Part shown: positions 43,191 to 53,253 of the stretch, piece by piece
Position numbering within the stretch: the stretch's first letter is position 1
How the letters are laid out: the number at the start of each line of letters is the position of its first letter
NCBI RefSeq assembly: GCF_000758325.1
Contig: NZ_CP009459.1
Location: 3,286,001-3,350,000 of the forward strand
Source of the DNA: Cedecea neteri
GTDB lineage: Bacteria; Pseudomonadota; Gammaproteobacteria; Enterobacterales; Enterobacteriaceae
Length of the DNA: 64,000 bases
Direction: 5' to 3'
Notes under the pieces: generated by a model
The model's database searches: none
What the model was told of the DNA's origin: nothing
The model's input: the letters and a program-made list of their open reading frames with translations, nothing else
Translations under genes and position numbers: made by a program

Positions 43191-43207
43191 CCAGGCTCGT
43201 CGCCTGG
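43191..43207 (+). terminator. Hairpin between fasciclin and sigma genes
   Basis: CCAGGC-TCGTC-GCCTGG lies 16 bp after the fasciclin stop and 12 bp before the sigma start. No U-tract, so it may attenuate read-through or affect sigma-factor translation. Confidence 0.5.
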
Positions 43208-43218
43208 TCGAGAAAACT

Positions 43219-43773
43219 ATGGATAAAACTCTGGTAGAACAGCAGGTAAAACTGATGCGGGCGGTTGCTGAAGGCGACCGCCGCGCATTTGAACAACTCT
43301 ATCGCCTGACGTCCCCCCATTTGTTTGCGGTGGCGCTGCGTACCGTTCAGCGCCGGGCGTGGGCCGAAGAGATTCTGCACGATGCTTTTCTTACTGTTTG
43401 GAATAAAGCGTCAGGCTACGATCCGGCCATAAGCGCCCCCGTGACCTGGCTGACCCACATTGTCCGCAACCGCTGTATCGACTGGCTGCGCAGCGGCCAA
43501 TCCCGCGCGGCAAATCAGGAAGACGAACTCAGCGACAACGCGGCGGATATTGAAAGTGAAGGGGACAACGGCTGGTGCGATGAACAGCAGGCAGGCCGCC
43601 TGCGCGGATGCCTTGACAATTTGACCAGCGAGCAGAGGCAGAGCGTGGTGCTGGCCTACTATCAGGGCATGTCCCACGGCGATATCGCCGACTGGCTGCA
43701 GCAGCCGCTCGGCACGGTGAAAAGTTGGATCCGCCGGGCGCTGGATCACCTTAAGGATTGCGTCGGACTATGA
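43219..43773 (+). CDS. ECF sigma factor, SigK-like (ECF19 type)
   Basis: Extracytoplasmic-function sigma factor of 184 residues. Region 2 covers about 15-85 (GDRRAFEQLYRLTSPHLFAVA, AEEILHDAFLTVW, PVTWLTHIVRNRCIDWLR) and region 4 about 130-180 (LTSEQRQSVVLAYYQGMSHGDIA, then PLGTVKSWIRRALDHL). It should direct RNA polymerase to promoters such as the one upstream of the fasciclin gene. It overlaps the anti-sigma gene by ATGA. Confidence 0.9.
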   Translation: MDKTLVEQQVKLMRAVAEGDRRAFEQLYRLTSPHLFAVALRTVQRRAWAEEILHDAFLTVWNKASGYDPAISAPVTWLTHIVRNRCIDWLRSGQSRAANQEDELSDNAADIESEGDNGWCDEQQAGRLRGCLDNLTSEQRQSVVLAYYQGMSHGDIADWLQQPLGTVKSWIRRALDHLKDCVGL

Positions 43774-44429
43774 ACAGCAACCAACAAAGAGATAACGCCC
43801 TGGCCTCTGAATACGCGCTGGGCACGCTGCGCGGCAGCGCCCGGTTGCGCTTCGAAAAACGTCTCCAGCTCGAGCCGGATCTCGCCGCGCTCGTGGGCCG
43901 CTGGCAAACCCTGCTTGGTGGGCTGGATAGTCAACTCCAATCCCAACATCCGCCGGAAACCGTGTGGAAGAAAATTCAGCTTAGCCTGCCGCCGGAGCGT
44001 AATGTCGTCATGCGCTCGCGCTGGAACTGGAATTACCTTGGCTGGGCGCTGGCCGCCGGGCTTGCTGCGGTTGCGCTGGTGCCATATTTCAGTAGCAGAG
44101 CACCGGATCTGGCGCCGCTTATGGTGCTTAATGGCGCCAGTCAGCAGGGACAGTGGCTGGTGAGCGCAGACAGTGACCGGAAAACGCTGCGCCTGACGCC
44201 GCTGCAGATGGCCTCTGTCTCCGCCAGCAACAGCCTGCAGCTGTGGGCTATCCCGATTGGCGCGAAGCCTGTTTCTCTGGGGCTTTTGGACAGTAAAGCA
44301 GTGACTCAGGTTAGTAATGGAAATGTGACGTTGTCACGAGGCGTGACGATCGCCATCAGCCTGGAGCCGCAGGGCGGTTCGCCGACCGGGCAGCCAACGG
44401 GGCCGGTGGTGTATAGCGGGGTGTTGTAG
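43770..44429 (+). CDS. RskA-like membrane anti-sigma factor
   Basis: Inner-membrane anti-sigma of 219 residues. The cytoplasmic N-terminal part (ASEYALGTLRGSARLRFEKRL) has the anti-sigma helix pattern but no zinc HxxxCxxC motif. A single membrane helix near residues 88-108 (LGWALAAGLAAVALVPYF) is followed by a periplasmic RskA domain (SLQLWAIPIGAKPVSLGLL). It should hold the SigK-like factor until cleaved by regulated proteolysis. ATG 43770 overlaps the sigma stop. Confidence 0.9.
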   Translation: MNSNQQRDNALASEYALGTLRGSARLRFEKRLQLEPDLAALVGRWQTLLGGLDSQLQSQHPPETVWKKIQLSLPPERNVVMRSRWNWNYLGWALAAGLAAVALVPYFSSRAPDLAPLMVLNGASQQGQWLVSADSDRKTLRLTPLQMASVSASNSLQLWAIPIGAKPVSLGLLDSKAVTQVSNGNVTLSRGVTIAISLEPQGGSPTGQPTGPVVYSGVL

Positions 44430-44481
44430 GAAGGCTTAGGTGAGTTTTTTGTTCATAGCCGCCGCATCTTACCTCGATGAA

Positions 44482-45059
44482 GTTCCGTTCACTTCCAGCC
44501 CTGTTGTATATGCAGCCACCGTATCTGTGAACGGCTCGGGGGAGTCACCGTCACTCCCCCGAGGCCCCGGACTCCCGGCGAAATAAATCGACCGCTGAAG
44601 CGGCAAACCTCCGTTTTATCTCCCAGTCCTGGGTCGGCTGAGATGCGTTCCCGACGCTCTCAACCTCCGGCCGTTCCCGACGGCCGGACCCTGGCCAGTC
44701 GGAGAGAAAACAGAGGCGATTTAAGCCGGAACCGTGCCTCGCTTCAAACCCACAGCTACACAGAGCGTCACAGTCGCTGCAAGTCTCACAGCCACGCTCT
44801 TGTTTCCGGCTCTCATCGCCCCCGGGTATGACCCAACTCAGGCGGGGTTGAGCTGTCGGGAATAGCGAAAGAGAGCGATCGTCGGGAACGAATCGCGAAC
44901 GACCCCGAATGTTTGGGTGATAGCCGGTGGGTTTACCGCTTCAGCGGCGATGAGCTCGCCGGGCGCCGGGGGTTGTCAGGGGGCATGGCGTAATGCCACC
45001 TGACACGTTCACCGTGCAAGATTGTTACAGAGATAATCCAGGTTATAGGTGAACGGAAC
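44482..45059. repeat. Large structured inverted intergenic element, unknown family
   Basis: A 578-bp non-coding block between the anti-sigma and ansP genes, made of two diverged arms in inverted orientation. Ends: GTTCCGTTCAC (44482-44492) and GTGAACGGAAC (45049-45059). Shared along both arms in the same order: GTGAACG, a GC-rich hairpin (44535-44563 versus 44974-45005, different sequence but both paired), CCGCTGAAGCGG (44592-44603) and its inverse (44936-44947), then two short hairpins whose loops are TCCCG on the left (44645-44657, 44667-44687) and CGGGA on the right (44852-44866, 44876-44895). The centre holds AGAGCGT/ACGCTCT (44762-44800). Short frames inside it are not convincing genes. 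Confidence 0.75.
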
Positions 45060-45094
45060 CCTGTAAAGTAACACAATTCCATCGGGGTTTGATC

Positions 45095-45117
45095 CCCTCT
45101 CCCCGGTGGGGAGAGGG
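45095..45117. terminator. Terminator/REP-like hairpin after ansP
   Basis: CCCTCTCCCC-GGT-GGGGAGAGGG is a perfect 10-bp stem, 16 bp beyond the ansP stop on the minus strand. This GC-rich sequence type is common in intergenic regions of proteobacteria and probably ends ansP transcription. Confidence 0.7.
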
Positions 45118-45132
45118 TCAGGGTGAGGGGCA

Positions 45133-46581
45133 CTACTCGTGGTGATCGTGAACCTGCTGAGCCACTTCATGCACGCGCTTACGAGCGCCAAACCAGCCCA
45201 GCGTCAGCAGAATTGCCAGCACTGGAATGGAAGCAATGGTGAACGTCCCGTTCGGGTAGTCCATCGCCATCAATACCAGCACGCCAAGCAGGAACAGCAG
45301 CGTCAGCCAGGAGGTAAACGGCGCGCCCGGCAGCTTGAAGCTCACGTCGTCCGCTTTCCCTTCTTTAATCGCCTTGCGCAGGCGAATCTGACACAGCACG
45401 ATAAACGCCCAGGAGGTGATGATGCCCAGTGACGCCATATTCAGCACGATCTCAAACACCTGCGAAGGCACCAGATAGTTCAGGAACACGCCAAGCACGT
45501 ACACGCCGCTGGTGACCAGAATCCCCGCATAAGGCACCTGATTCTTGCTCATTTTCGACATGAACTGAGGGGCGGAACCGCCCATCGACATCGAGCGCAG
45601 AATACGCCCGGTGCAGTACAGGCCGGAGTTCAGGCTGGAGAGCGCCGCGGTTAACACCACGATATTCATCACGTCGCCGATGTAAGGTACGCCGAGCTTC
45701 GAGAAGAAGGTCACGAACGGGCTTTGCCCCGCCTGATAGGCATTCCACGGCAGCAGCAGAACCAGCAGCACCACGGAGCCAACATAGAACAGGCCAATAC
45801 GCCAGATCACGCTGTTAATGGCCTTCGGCACCATGGTTTTCGGGTCTTTACATTCCCCGGCGGCGGTGCCCACTAATTCGATGGAGGCAAAGGCGAACAC
45901 TACGCCCTGAATCAACACCAGCGCAGGCAGCAGGCCGTGAGGGAAGAGGCCGCCGTTATCGGTTATCAGGTGGAAGCCGGTGCTGTTGCCGTCAATCGGT
46001 TTCCCGGTGCCGAGGAAAATGGTGCCGACGATCAGGAAGGCGACGATAGCCAACACTTTGACCAGTGCAAACCAGAATTCCATCTCGGCAAACCATTTCA
46101 CGCCAATCATGTTCATCGCCGCGACCACGGCCAGCGCGCCGAGGGCGAACACCCACTGCGGTACATCGCCAAACGCGCCCCAGTAGTGCATGTAGAGCGC
46201 TACGGCGGTGATGTCCACGATGCCGGTCATCGCCCAGTTGACGAAATACATCCAGCCGCAAACGTAGGCGGCTTTTTCACCGAGGAATTCACGGGTGTAG
46301 GAGACGAAACTGCCGCTGGACGGGCGATGGATAACCAGCTCGCCCAAAGCGCGGAGGATGAAGAAAGAGAAAATGCCGCAAACCAGATAGATTAATGCCA
46401 GCGCCGGCCCTGCCGCCTGCAGGCGCGCACCTGCGCCGAGAAACAGGCCGGTACCGATGGCGCCGCCGATGGCAATCATCTGCACGTGGCGATTGCTCAT
46501 TGCCTGGTGATACCCCGAGTCCTGGGAATTCAGCCAGCGCCGTTTGGCGGCGCGGTGTTCCGCTTCAGTCTTTGTTTTCAT
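45133..46581 (-). CDS. ansP: L-asparagine permease AnsP
   Basis: Inner-membrane amino-acid permease (APC family) of 482 residues with 12 predicted helices. It is nearly collinear with E. coli AnsP from AAKRRWLN onward, including MIAIGGAIGTGLFLGAGARLQ (split here: GGAIGTGLFLGAG near residue 39) and FKLPGAPFTSWLTLLFLL. It imports asparagine by proton symport. AGGAA precedes its ATG. In E. coli ansP lies close to yncD, as here. Confidence 0.93.
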   Translation of the reverse strand: MKTKTEAEHRAAKRRWLNSQDSGYHQAMSNRHVQMIAIGGAIGTGLFLGAGARLQAAGPALALIYLVCGIFSFFILRALGELVIHRPSSGSFVSYTREFLGEKAAYVCGWMYFVNWAMTGIVDITAVALYMHYWGAFGDVPQWVFALGALAVVAAMNMIGVKWFAEMEFWFALVKVLAIVAFLIVGTIFLGTGKPIDGNSTGFHLITDNGGLFPHGLLPALVLIQGVVFAFASIELVGTAAGECKDPKTMVPKAINSVIWRIGLFYVGSVVLLVLLLPWNAYQAGQSPFVTFFSKLGVPYIGDVMNIVVLTAALSSLNSGLYCTGRILRSMSMGGSAPQFMSKMSKNQVPYAGILVTSGVYVLGVFLNYLVPSQVFEIVLNMASLGIITSWAFIVLCQIRLRKAIKEGKADDVSFKLPGAPFTSWLTLLFLLGVLVLMAMDYPNGTFTIASIPVLAILLTLGWFGARKRVHEVAQQVHDHHE

Positions 46582-46791
46582 TGAGATTCCTGTCTGCCTT
46601 TGAGTTAAAAAGCGCCGTCCTTTTCCGCCCGTTAATTCTGGCTGCGGAGGCCGTGAAAAAGAGGGCGAGGAATCCTGGCAGAAAATTGAATGAGAAGCAA
46701 AATTACAAACTTGTCATTTTAGTGGCGGCGTTCTGTTGGTGTGACGGGCGTAACATTCCTGCTATACCAGGACTCAGAGAAGCGCTGCATC

Positions 46792-47919
46792 ATGAACATA
46801 AAATGGTCAAAAAAAGGGCTGGCGATGGCCTGCGTACTGGCGGGGGCGGCGGGGCTATGGCTGTACTCCCAGGCCTCATCTCCGGCAACGCAAAAGAAAA
46901 CGGCGCTGCCGAAAGTTAGCCTGGTCGCCGCGACCAGCCAAACGTTGCCGCTGACATTCTCCACCCAGGGTCATCTTGTGTCGCTCAATGAGGTGGACAT
47001 TCGCGCGCAAATCACCAGCCCGGTGAGCCAGGTTGCCTTCCACGAAGGGGATTTTGTTAAGCAAGGTCAGCTGTTGTTTGTGCTGGATGATGCCGAAGAG
47101 CAGGCCGCTCTGGGTCACGCCCAGGCCCAGCTTGGGGTCATCAAAGCCGAGTTGGATAAAGCCGATCGCGACCTCAGCCGTGGACAGCCGCTGCTGAAAA
47201 CCCACTACATTTCGTCTTCAGACTGGGATGCGCTGGTTAGTGCGCAACAGCAGGCAGCGGCACAGTACAAATCTGCCCAGGATGATATTCATACCGCCCA
47301 GGCGCAGCTTGCCTACACCCGCATTTACGCGCCTGTTAGCGGTAAAACAGGCGCATTGAACGTGCATATCGGCAGCCTTGCGCAGCCGGGCAGCACGTTA
47401 CCGATGGTCAGTATTAATCAGTTTGATCCGATTGGCGCAGAATTTACCCTGCCGGAGCAGGATCTCAACGCGGTGGTTGCCGCGCAGCATCAGGGGCCGG
47501 TAGAAGTGCAGGTGACAGACGCCAGCGGAAAACCGGTAACAGGTACGCTCAGCTTTATTGATAACACCGTCAGCCAGGACAGCGGCACGGTGAACTTTAA
47601 AGCCCGCTTTGCCAACGGTGAAAACCAGCTCTGGCCGGGTGCTTATCAGAATATTACGGTCAGCGCGGGCAGTACGCCGAATGTTGTTGTGTTACCGCCT
47701 CAGGCCGTGCAGGACGGCCCCGACGGGCATTTTGTCTACGTTATCGACGCCCAAATGCACGCCACAACGCAACCGGTCACGCTGTTGCGCATCCAGCAGC
47801 AAATGGCGGTGGTGAGCGGCATTCAACCCGGTATGAAAGTGGTGCTGGAGGGAGCTAATGCCCTGCGTCCGGGCATGACCGTGAAGGTGGTTAACGCGCC
47901 TGTGGGGTCTGCATCATGA
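46792..47919 (+). CDS. RND efflux periplasmic adaptor (AcrA/MdtA family)
   Basis: Membrane-fusion protein of 375 residues with a hydrophobic N-terminal anchor (about 8-25). It has lipoyl halves (VDIRAQITSPVSQVAFHEGD and LAYTRIYAPVSGKTG), an alpha-hairpin with QAQLGVIKAELDKA, and a C-terminal barrel. It has no lipobox, so it is membrane-anchored rather than lipidated. ATG 46792 was chosen because it starts the anchor; it overlaps the pump gene by ATGA. It links the RND pump to an outer-membrane channel, none of which is directly adjacent. Confidence 0.88.
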   Translation: MNIKWSKKGLAMACVLAGAAGLWLYSQASSPATQKKTALPKVSLVAATSQTLPLTFSTQGHLVSLNEVDIRAQITSPVSQVAFHEGDFVKQGQLLFVLDDAEEQAALGHAQAQLGVIKAELDKADRDLSRGQPLLKTHYISSSDWDALVSAQQQAAAQYKSAQDDIHTAQAQLAYTRIYAPVSGKTGALNVHIGSLAQPGSTLPMVSINQFDPIGAEFTLPEQDLNAVVAAQHQGPVEVQVTDASGKPVTGTLSFIDNTVSQDSGTVNFKARFANGENQLWPGAYQNITVSAGSTPNVVVLPPQAVQDGPDGHFVYVIDAQMHATTQPVTLLRIQQQMAVVSGIQPGMKVVLEGANALRPGMTVKVVNAPVGSAS

Positions 47920-50900
47920 CATTTGCCGAACAATGCCTGAAACGGCCGATTGCCGTGATGCTGCTGTGGCTGGCGGTAATGGTCGCCGGCGCAGTGTGCT
48001 GGTTTAAACTGCCCATCGCCGCGCTGCCCAACTACGACACGCCGACGATCCAGGTCAGCGCTTCGCTTTCTGGTGCCAGTCCCGAAACCATGGCTTCGTC
48101 GGTGGCGACGCCGCTGGAGAAAAAGTTGTCGACCATTCCTGGCGTAGTGAACATGACCTCCAACAGCCTCGAGGGTGCCACAACTATCGTCATTGAGTTT
48201 GACCCGTCGCGGGATATTGATTCGGCGGCGGTGGACGTGCAGTCCGCGCTGTACCAGGCGTTAAAACAGCTGCCATCGCAGATGACCACGCCGCCGTCAT
48301 TCCGCAAAATTAACCCAGCGGATGCGCCGATCATTCAAATTGGTATCGACTCACCGTCGATGGCGCTGTCTGACCTGAACCGCTTCTCGGATGACCTGAT
48401 CTCACCGGCGCTTTCCACCCTGAACGGCGTGGCGCAGGTGACGGTGCTGGGGCAGAAACGCTACGCGGTGCGCGTGGAGGTGAACCCGGACAAGCTGGCG
48501 GCCACCAATCTGACGCTGGAAGATGTACATACCGCGCTCGCGGCCGCCAACGACAACTCACCGATCGGCGAACTGGACGGCAAACGCCAGATGGTGATGC
48601 TGCAAACCAGCGGCGATTTGCGCAACGCAGCGGACTTCGCCAAAGTCATTGTCGCCACCCGTAACGGCCAGCCGGTCCGGCTTTCAGATGTGGCCACCGT
48701 GCAGGACAGCATTGAAAATACGCTGAGCTACAGCGCCGTGAACGGTAACCGTGCGATTGTACTCAGCGTGCAGCGTCAGCCAGGTGCAAACATTGTTTCC
48801 ACCATCGACGCCATTCGCCAGTTGATGCCAAAACTGCAGGCACAGATGCCGTCGTCGGTTAGCGTGAAGTTTCTCAACGACCGCTCGCTGTCGATCCGTG
48901 CGGCGATTCATGACGTAACGCTGACGCTGCTGTTGACCATTGCCCTGGTGGTGATGGTGATCCTGATGTTCCTGCGTCATATTCGGGCGACGATCATTCC
49001 TGCGCTCAGCCTGCCGATTTCTCTGCTCGGCGCCTTCGGCCTGATGTACGCCTTTGGTCTGAGCCTCGACAATATCTCGCTGATGGGGCTGACCATCGCC
49101 GTCGGCCTGGTGGTGGACGATGCGATTGTGGTGCTGGAGAACATCATGCGCTACATGGAAGAGGGGGAAACGCCGTACCGCGCGGCGCTGAAAGGGGTGA
49201 AAGAGGTGGCGTTCACCGTTATCTCCATTTCGCTTTCCCTGGTGGCGGTGTTTATTCCGATCTTCTTTATGCCGGGCACGATTGGCCTGCTGTTCCACGA
49301 GTTTGCCTATGTGGTGTCGCTGACGATTCTGGTTTCGGCAGCTGCATCGTTGACCATAATTCCTTTGCTGGTCCCTAAACTTATCCGCGAGCACACGCCG
49401 GAAGACAAACCTGAACCGCGCTGGAGCCAGGTCTTTGAGCGCGGGTTCGAAGCGCTGCGCCGCCAGTACGGGAACGGGCTGGAATGGGCGGTTTCTCATC
49501 GCGTGATTATGATCGGCGTCGCGCTCAGCACGATTGCGCTGACCATCGGCCTGTACTGGTTTTCACCGAAGGGCTTCTTCCCGCAGGAAGATATCGGGCA
49601 GGTAACCGCCAGCATTGATGCGCCGCAGGATATGTCCTATCTCGGGCGACTGGGCGTGGCGCAGCAGTTGGGTAAAACGCTGATGAAAGATCCTGCCGTC
49701 AGCGACGTACTGACCCGCGTTGACCACGACACCACGCAGTTAAGCCTGACGCTAAAAGACCAAAGTCAGCGCCCGCCGCTGGACGCAGTGCTGAAACAGC
49801 TGCGTTCGGAAACAGGGTATTTACCGGGCATTAAAGTTTACTTCAGCCCGGTGCAAAACCTGCGAGTAGGCGGCCGCAGTGCGAAAAGTACCTACCAGTA
49901 CACGCTGCAGGCGGTCAGCAGCGGTGATACCAGCCTCAACGACTGGGCCAACCGGCTGATGGCGGAAATGCAAAAAAGCGGGGTCTTTGTCGGGCTGAAT
50001 ACCGACGCGCAGCTTAACGGGCTGCAGGCGCAATTAGTTATCGACAGAAACAAAGCCTCGCTGATGGGCGTGGATATCCAGCAGATTCGCGACACGCTGT
50101 ATGACGCGTTCGGCACATACCAGGTGTCGACGATTTATGCCCCGGAAGACAGCTATGAAGTGATCATGGAAGTTCAGGAACCGTTCCGGCAGGACGAAAG
50201 TGACCTGTCGAAAATCTATGTCCGGTCATCAAGTGGGGCGCTGCTGCCGATCACCACCTTTACGACGATTTCTCGCACCCAGGGCGTGACGGCGGTAAAC
50301 CACCAGGGGCAGCTGCCGGCGATTACGCTTTCGTTCGACCTTGCGCCGGGGAAATCGCTGTCAGATGCGACGGCGGCCATTGCTCAGGCCCAGCAGGCGA
50401 TTCATCTGCCGTCTTCGGTGTTTGGTACCTACGCCGGGCAGGCGGCGCTGTTCCAGCAGTCCCAGAGCAGCCAGATCTGGCTGATTGTGCTGGCGCTGGC
50501 GGTGATTTACGTGATTCTCGGCGTGCTGTATGAAAGCTGGATCCACCCGCTGACCATTCTGCTTGGCCTACCTTCGGCGGCGGTAGGTGCGCTGCTGGCG
50601 CTGAGGCTGTTTAATCTCGATCTTACGTTTATCGCGATGATTGGTATTCTGCTGCTGATAGGTATTGTCAAAAAGAACGCTATCATGATGATAGATTTCG
50701 CGTTAGTGGCGCAGCGGGAACACGGCATGACGCCGCATGATGCGATTATGCAGGCCTGTTTGCAGCGGTTCCGACCGATTATGATGACTACGCTTTGCGC
50801 CATTATGGGGGCGATCCCCATTGCGTTGGGCCTGGGGGCCGGGGCCGAGTTGCGCCAGCCGATGGGCGTGGCGATTGTCGGGGGACTGCTGTTCTCGCAG

Positions 50901-50972
50901 CTGATCACTTTGTTTATTACGCCGGTACTGTTCCTGCTGTTTGACGGCAACCCACAAGGAACGAAGGAGTGA
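47916..50972 (+). CDS. RND efflux pump (MdtB/MdtC/TriC-like)
   Basis: Inner-membrane proton-driven exporter of 1018 residues in the HAE1 RND family. Twelve helices and two large periplasmic loops are expected; TM4 has the proton-relay pair in [19 protein letters not shown] (DD near residue 398), and porter-domain segments [21 protein letters not shown] and [18 protein letters not shown] are clear. Followed by a two-component system with AAGGAG. Substrate not deducible. Confidence 0.92.
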   Translation: MTFAEQCLKRPIAVMLLWLAVMVAGAVCWFKLPIAALPNYDTPTIQVSASLSGASPETMASSVATPLEKKLSTIPGVVNMTSNSLEGATTIVIEFDPSRDIDSAAVDVQSALYQALKQLPSQMTTPPSFRKINPADAPIIQIGIDSPSMALSDLNRFSDDLISPALSTLNGVAQVTVLGQKRYAVRVEVNPDKLAATNLTLEDVHTALAAANDNSPIGELDGKRQMVMLQTSGDLRNAADFAKVIVATRNGQPVRLSDVATVQDSIENTLSYSAVNGNRAIVLSVQRQPGANIVSTIDAIRQLMPKLQAQMPSSVSVKFLNDRSLSIRAAIHDVTLTLLLTIALVVMVILMFLRHIRATIIPALSLPISLLGAFGLMYAFGLSLDNISLMGLTIAVGLVVDDAIVVLENIMRYMEEGETPYRAALKGVKEVAFTVISISLSLVAVFIPIFFMPGTIGLLFHEFAYVVSLTILVSAAASLTIIPLLVPKLIREHTPEDKPEPRWSQVFERGFEALRRQYGNGLEWAVSHRVIMIGVALSTIALTIGLYWFSPKGFFPQEDIGQVTASIDAPQDMSYLGRLGVAQQLGKTLMKDPAVSDVLTRVDHDTTQLSLTLKDQSQRPPLDAVLKQLRSETGYLPGIKVYFSPVQNLRVGGRSAKSTYQYTLQAVSSGDTSLNDWANRLMAEMQKSGVFVGLNTDAQLNGLQAQLVIDRNKASLMGVDIQQIRDTLYDAFGTYQVSTIYAPEDSYEVIMEVQEPFRQDESDLSKIYVRSSSGALLPITTFTTISRTQGVTAVNHQGQLPAITLSFDLAPGKSLSDATAAIAQAQQAIHLPSSVFGTYAGQAALFQQSQSSQIWLIVLALAVIYVILGVLYESWIHPLTILLGLPSAAVGALLALRLFNLDLTFIAMIGILLLIGIVKKNAIMMIDFALVAQREHGMTPHDAIMQACLQRFRPIMMTTLCAIMGAIPIALGLGAGAELRQPMGVAIVGGLLFSQLITLFITPVLFLLFDGNPQGTKE

Positions 50973-50974
50973 CG

Positions 50975-51661
50975 ATGAAAATTCTGCTGGTGGAAGATCA
51001 GAAAATGGCCTCGGAGTACATTGCCAAAGGGCTGCGCGAGAATGATTTCGTGGTCGACGTCGCCGGGAACGGTATCGACGGCCTGCATTACCTCCTGACC
51101 ACGGACTATGACCTGGCGATCCTCGACGTGATGCTGCCCGGTATTGACGGCTGGAAGATAATCGAAATGGCGCGTCAGGCCGGAAAACAGACGCCCATCA
51201 TGTTTCTTACCGCGCGGGATGACGTAGAAGACAGAGTTCACGGCCTCGAGCTGGGCGCGGAAGATTATCTGATCAAGCCTTTTTCCTTTAGCGAGCTGCT
51301 GGCGCGGGCGAGGGTGATTCTGCGCCGTTCTGCGCCGCCGACCGCGATTCTTGAGGAAAATTTGCTGCAGGTGGGCGATTTGAAGCTCGACTTTCTGCGC
51401 CACAAGGTGTCCCGCGCCGGGGTTCGTATTGAGCTGACGCAAAAAGAATTTCTGCTGCTTAGCCTGCTAATGCGCCGCTCGGGGGAAGTGCTCTCCCGCA
51501 CCGTGATTGCCGAGCAGGTGTGGGACATGAATTTTGATCCGGAAACTAACGTGATAGACGTCGCCATCCGCCGCTTGCGCAACAAAATTGACGACGGCTT
51601 TGAGGATAAATTACTCCATACCCTGCGCGGCGCGGGGTATGTGCTGGAATTACGCGGATGA
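50975..51661 (+). CDS. OmpR-family response regulator (CusR-like)
   Basis: DNA-binding response regulator of 228 residues. The phospho-acceptor Asp lies in [14 protein letters not shown] (near 51), with the K in [14 protein letters not shown]; the C-terminal winged helix ends [24 protein letters not shown], read in parts. The CusR/PcoR subgroup is the best match. ATG 50975 has AAGGAG six bases upstream. It overlaps the kinase by ATGA and probably regulates the RND genes and perhaps the MacAB-like set. Confidence 0.9.
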   Translation: MKILLVEDQKMASEYIAKGLRENDFVVDVAGNGIDGLHYLLTTDYDLAILDVMLPGIDGWKIIEMARQAGKQTPIMFLTARDDVEDRVHGLELGAEDYLIKPFSFSELLARARVILRRSAPPTAILEENLLQVGDLKLDFLRHKVSRAGVRIELTQKEFLLLSLLMRRSGEVLSRTVIAEQVWDMNFDPETNVIDVAIRRLRNKIDDGFEDKLLHTLRGAGYVLELRG

Positions 51662-53061
51662 TAAAACTGTCGCATTTGTCGATCACCGCGCGCCTGACGC
51701 TCTACTTCTCCGTCACGATGGCCATTGTGCTTTACAGCGTGTCCGGCGTGCTTTATTCGACTATGCGCCAGCAGCTCAATCATAAAGACGAGCTGGAGTT
51801 ACAAAGTTCTATCCAGTTCCAACAGGAAATTGCCACCGCCATCGGCGAGCGTCAGGACAACGGGGAGGAGTGGCAAACCGAACTGCTGGAGTCCGTGGTG
51901 CGCCAGGAGCGGCTGTCGCTGCGTATCTTCAGCCCGGAAGGCAAGGTGTACGCGCAATCCAACAACATGGTTATCCCGGAGCAGGATTTTCCGTTGCCAG
52001 GCCCCGGTTTTAGCTACCGGGAATGGCATTATCGCGCGGAGAATATCCGGCAAAAATACTTAATTACCTCCACGCTGTTCACCCTGAAAAATAACCAGAA
52101 ATGGCTGGTGCAGGCGGCGCTCAACGTCTCCGGCAACAATGAAATCATCAACACCTATTACAAACGAATGCAGTTTTTTGCCGCGCTGGCGATCCTGCTG
52201 TTTGCTGCCTTTGGCTGGTGGCTTGCCCGCCGGGGATTAGCGCCGCTGCGTACGATCACCACCGAAATTGAGAAAATTCACGCCAACGATCTGCATACCA
52301 GGATCCTGGACCAGCGCTGGCCACCGGAGCTGAACGCCCTGGCGGCGTCGTTTGACCGCATGATGATGCGCCTTGAGGCCTCGTTCCATCAGCTAAATCG
52401 CTTTTCCTCGGACATCGCCCACGAGCTGCGCGGGCCGATCAACAACCTGATCTCTGCCGCCAGCGTCATTCAGACCAAAGATCGCAGCGCCGAAGAGTAC
52501 CAGGAAACGCTGGCCGCTATTGTGGAGGAGGGCGAGCGGTTATCGCGGATGATCTCCTCCATGCTGTTTCTTGCCAGGGCAGATAACAGCCGCGAAGTGT
52601 TGAATGCCGAATGGCTCGATAGCTCGCATGAGTTCGGCAAACTGATTGGTTTCTACGACATTCTTGCAGAAGAAAAAGAGATTACTCTCGAAAGCCGTGG
52701 CGACGTTTCATTCTATGCGGACCCGCAGCTTATCCAGCGTGCACTCTCTAATTTGCTCTCCAATGCCCTGCGCCACACGCCGGAAAAGGGGCATATTACG
52801 CTCAGCGCGAAGCTTACTAATGAACAGGTGGTATTGAGCGTGAGTGATAATGGCGAAGGTATCCGGCCTGAACATTTGCCGCTGATTTTTGATCGTTTTT
52901 TCCGCGGAGAAGCGTCCCGCAGCGCCACGGAGAACACCGGGCTGGGGCTGGCGATTGTGAAAACCATTGCGGAACTGCACGGCGGGAAAATCAGCGTGGT
53001 CAGCGAGCCGGGGCGAGGTAGTACCTTCACATTATCTTTGCCACGGCATGAAACGGTTTAA
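51658..53061 (+). CDS. Sensor histidine kinase (CusS-like)
   Basis: Inner-membrane sensor kinase of 467 residues. Two membrane helices (about 13-33 and 174-192) frame a ~140-residue periplasmic sensor. A HAMP domain follows, then the H-box [17 protein letters not shown] (His near 259), the N-box [13 protein letters not shown], and G-boxes SDNGEGI and TGLGLAIVK. The heavy-metal sensor kinase (CusS/PcoS) subgroup is likely. Partner of 50975-51661. Confidence 0.9.
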   Translation: MIKLSHLSITARLTLYFSVTMAIVLYSVSGVLYSTMRQQLNHKDELELQSSIQFQQEIATAIGERQDNGEEWQTELLESVVRQERLSLRIFSPEGKVYAQSNNMVIPEQDFPLPGPGFSYREWHYRAENIRQKYLITSTLFTLKNNQKWLVQAALNVSGNNEIINTYYKRMQFFAALAILLFAAFGWWLARRGLAPLRTITTEIEKIHANDLHTRILDQRWPPELNALAASFDRMMMRLEASFHQLNRFSSDIAHELRGPINNLISAASVIQTKDRSAEEYQETLAAIVEEGERLSRMISSMLFLARADNSREVLNAEWLDSSHEFGKLIGFYDILAEEKEITLESRGDVSFYADPQLIQRALSNLLSNALRHTPEKGHITLSAKLTNEQVVLSVSDNGEGIRPEHLPLIFDRFFRGEASRSATENTGLGLAIVKTIAELHGGKISVVSEPGRGSTFTLSLPRHETV

Positions 53062-53253
53062 ATACCGCAGAATAATCTCTGTTCGCAGGAACAATACTAA
53101 GCGGAATGAGTCTCAGTGAGGTAAACAGGTAGCCTTTTGTGCCGACCTGAATAAAATCCAAACAGATGAAACGTGTTTAGCTCCAGTAGAGACTGGGGCG
53201 TTCACTATGAGTTTCTGGGATCATCGCTTTTATTGTTATGGAAAACCTGCCCA

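Noticed and set aside
43186-43213. Second SigK-like promoter (CGATCC-N16-CGAGAA) before the sigma gene
   Set aside because: The match coincides with the CCAGGC/GCCTGG hairpin and the -10 is poor; more likely chance.
44643-44831. Short frame (62 codons) inside the structured intergenic element
   Set aside because: Arg/Ser-rich, low-complexity translation, no RBS, and fully explained by GC-rich hairpins.
48684-49499. 271-codon minus-strand frame inside the RND pump gene
   Set aside because: Extremely Arg/His/Gln-rich antisense shadow of a well-conserved pump.
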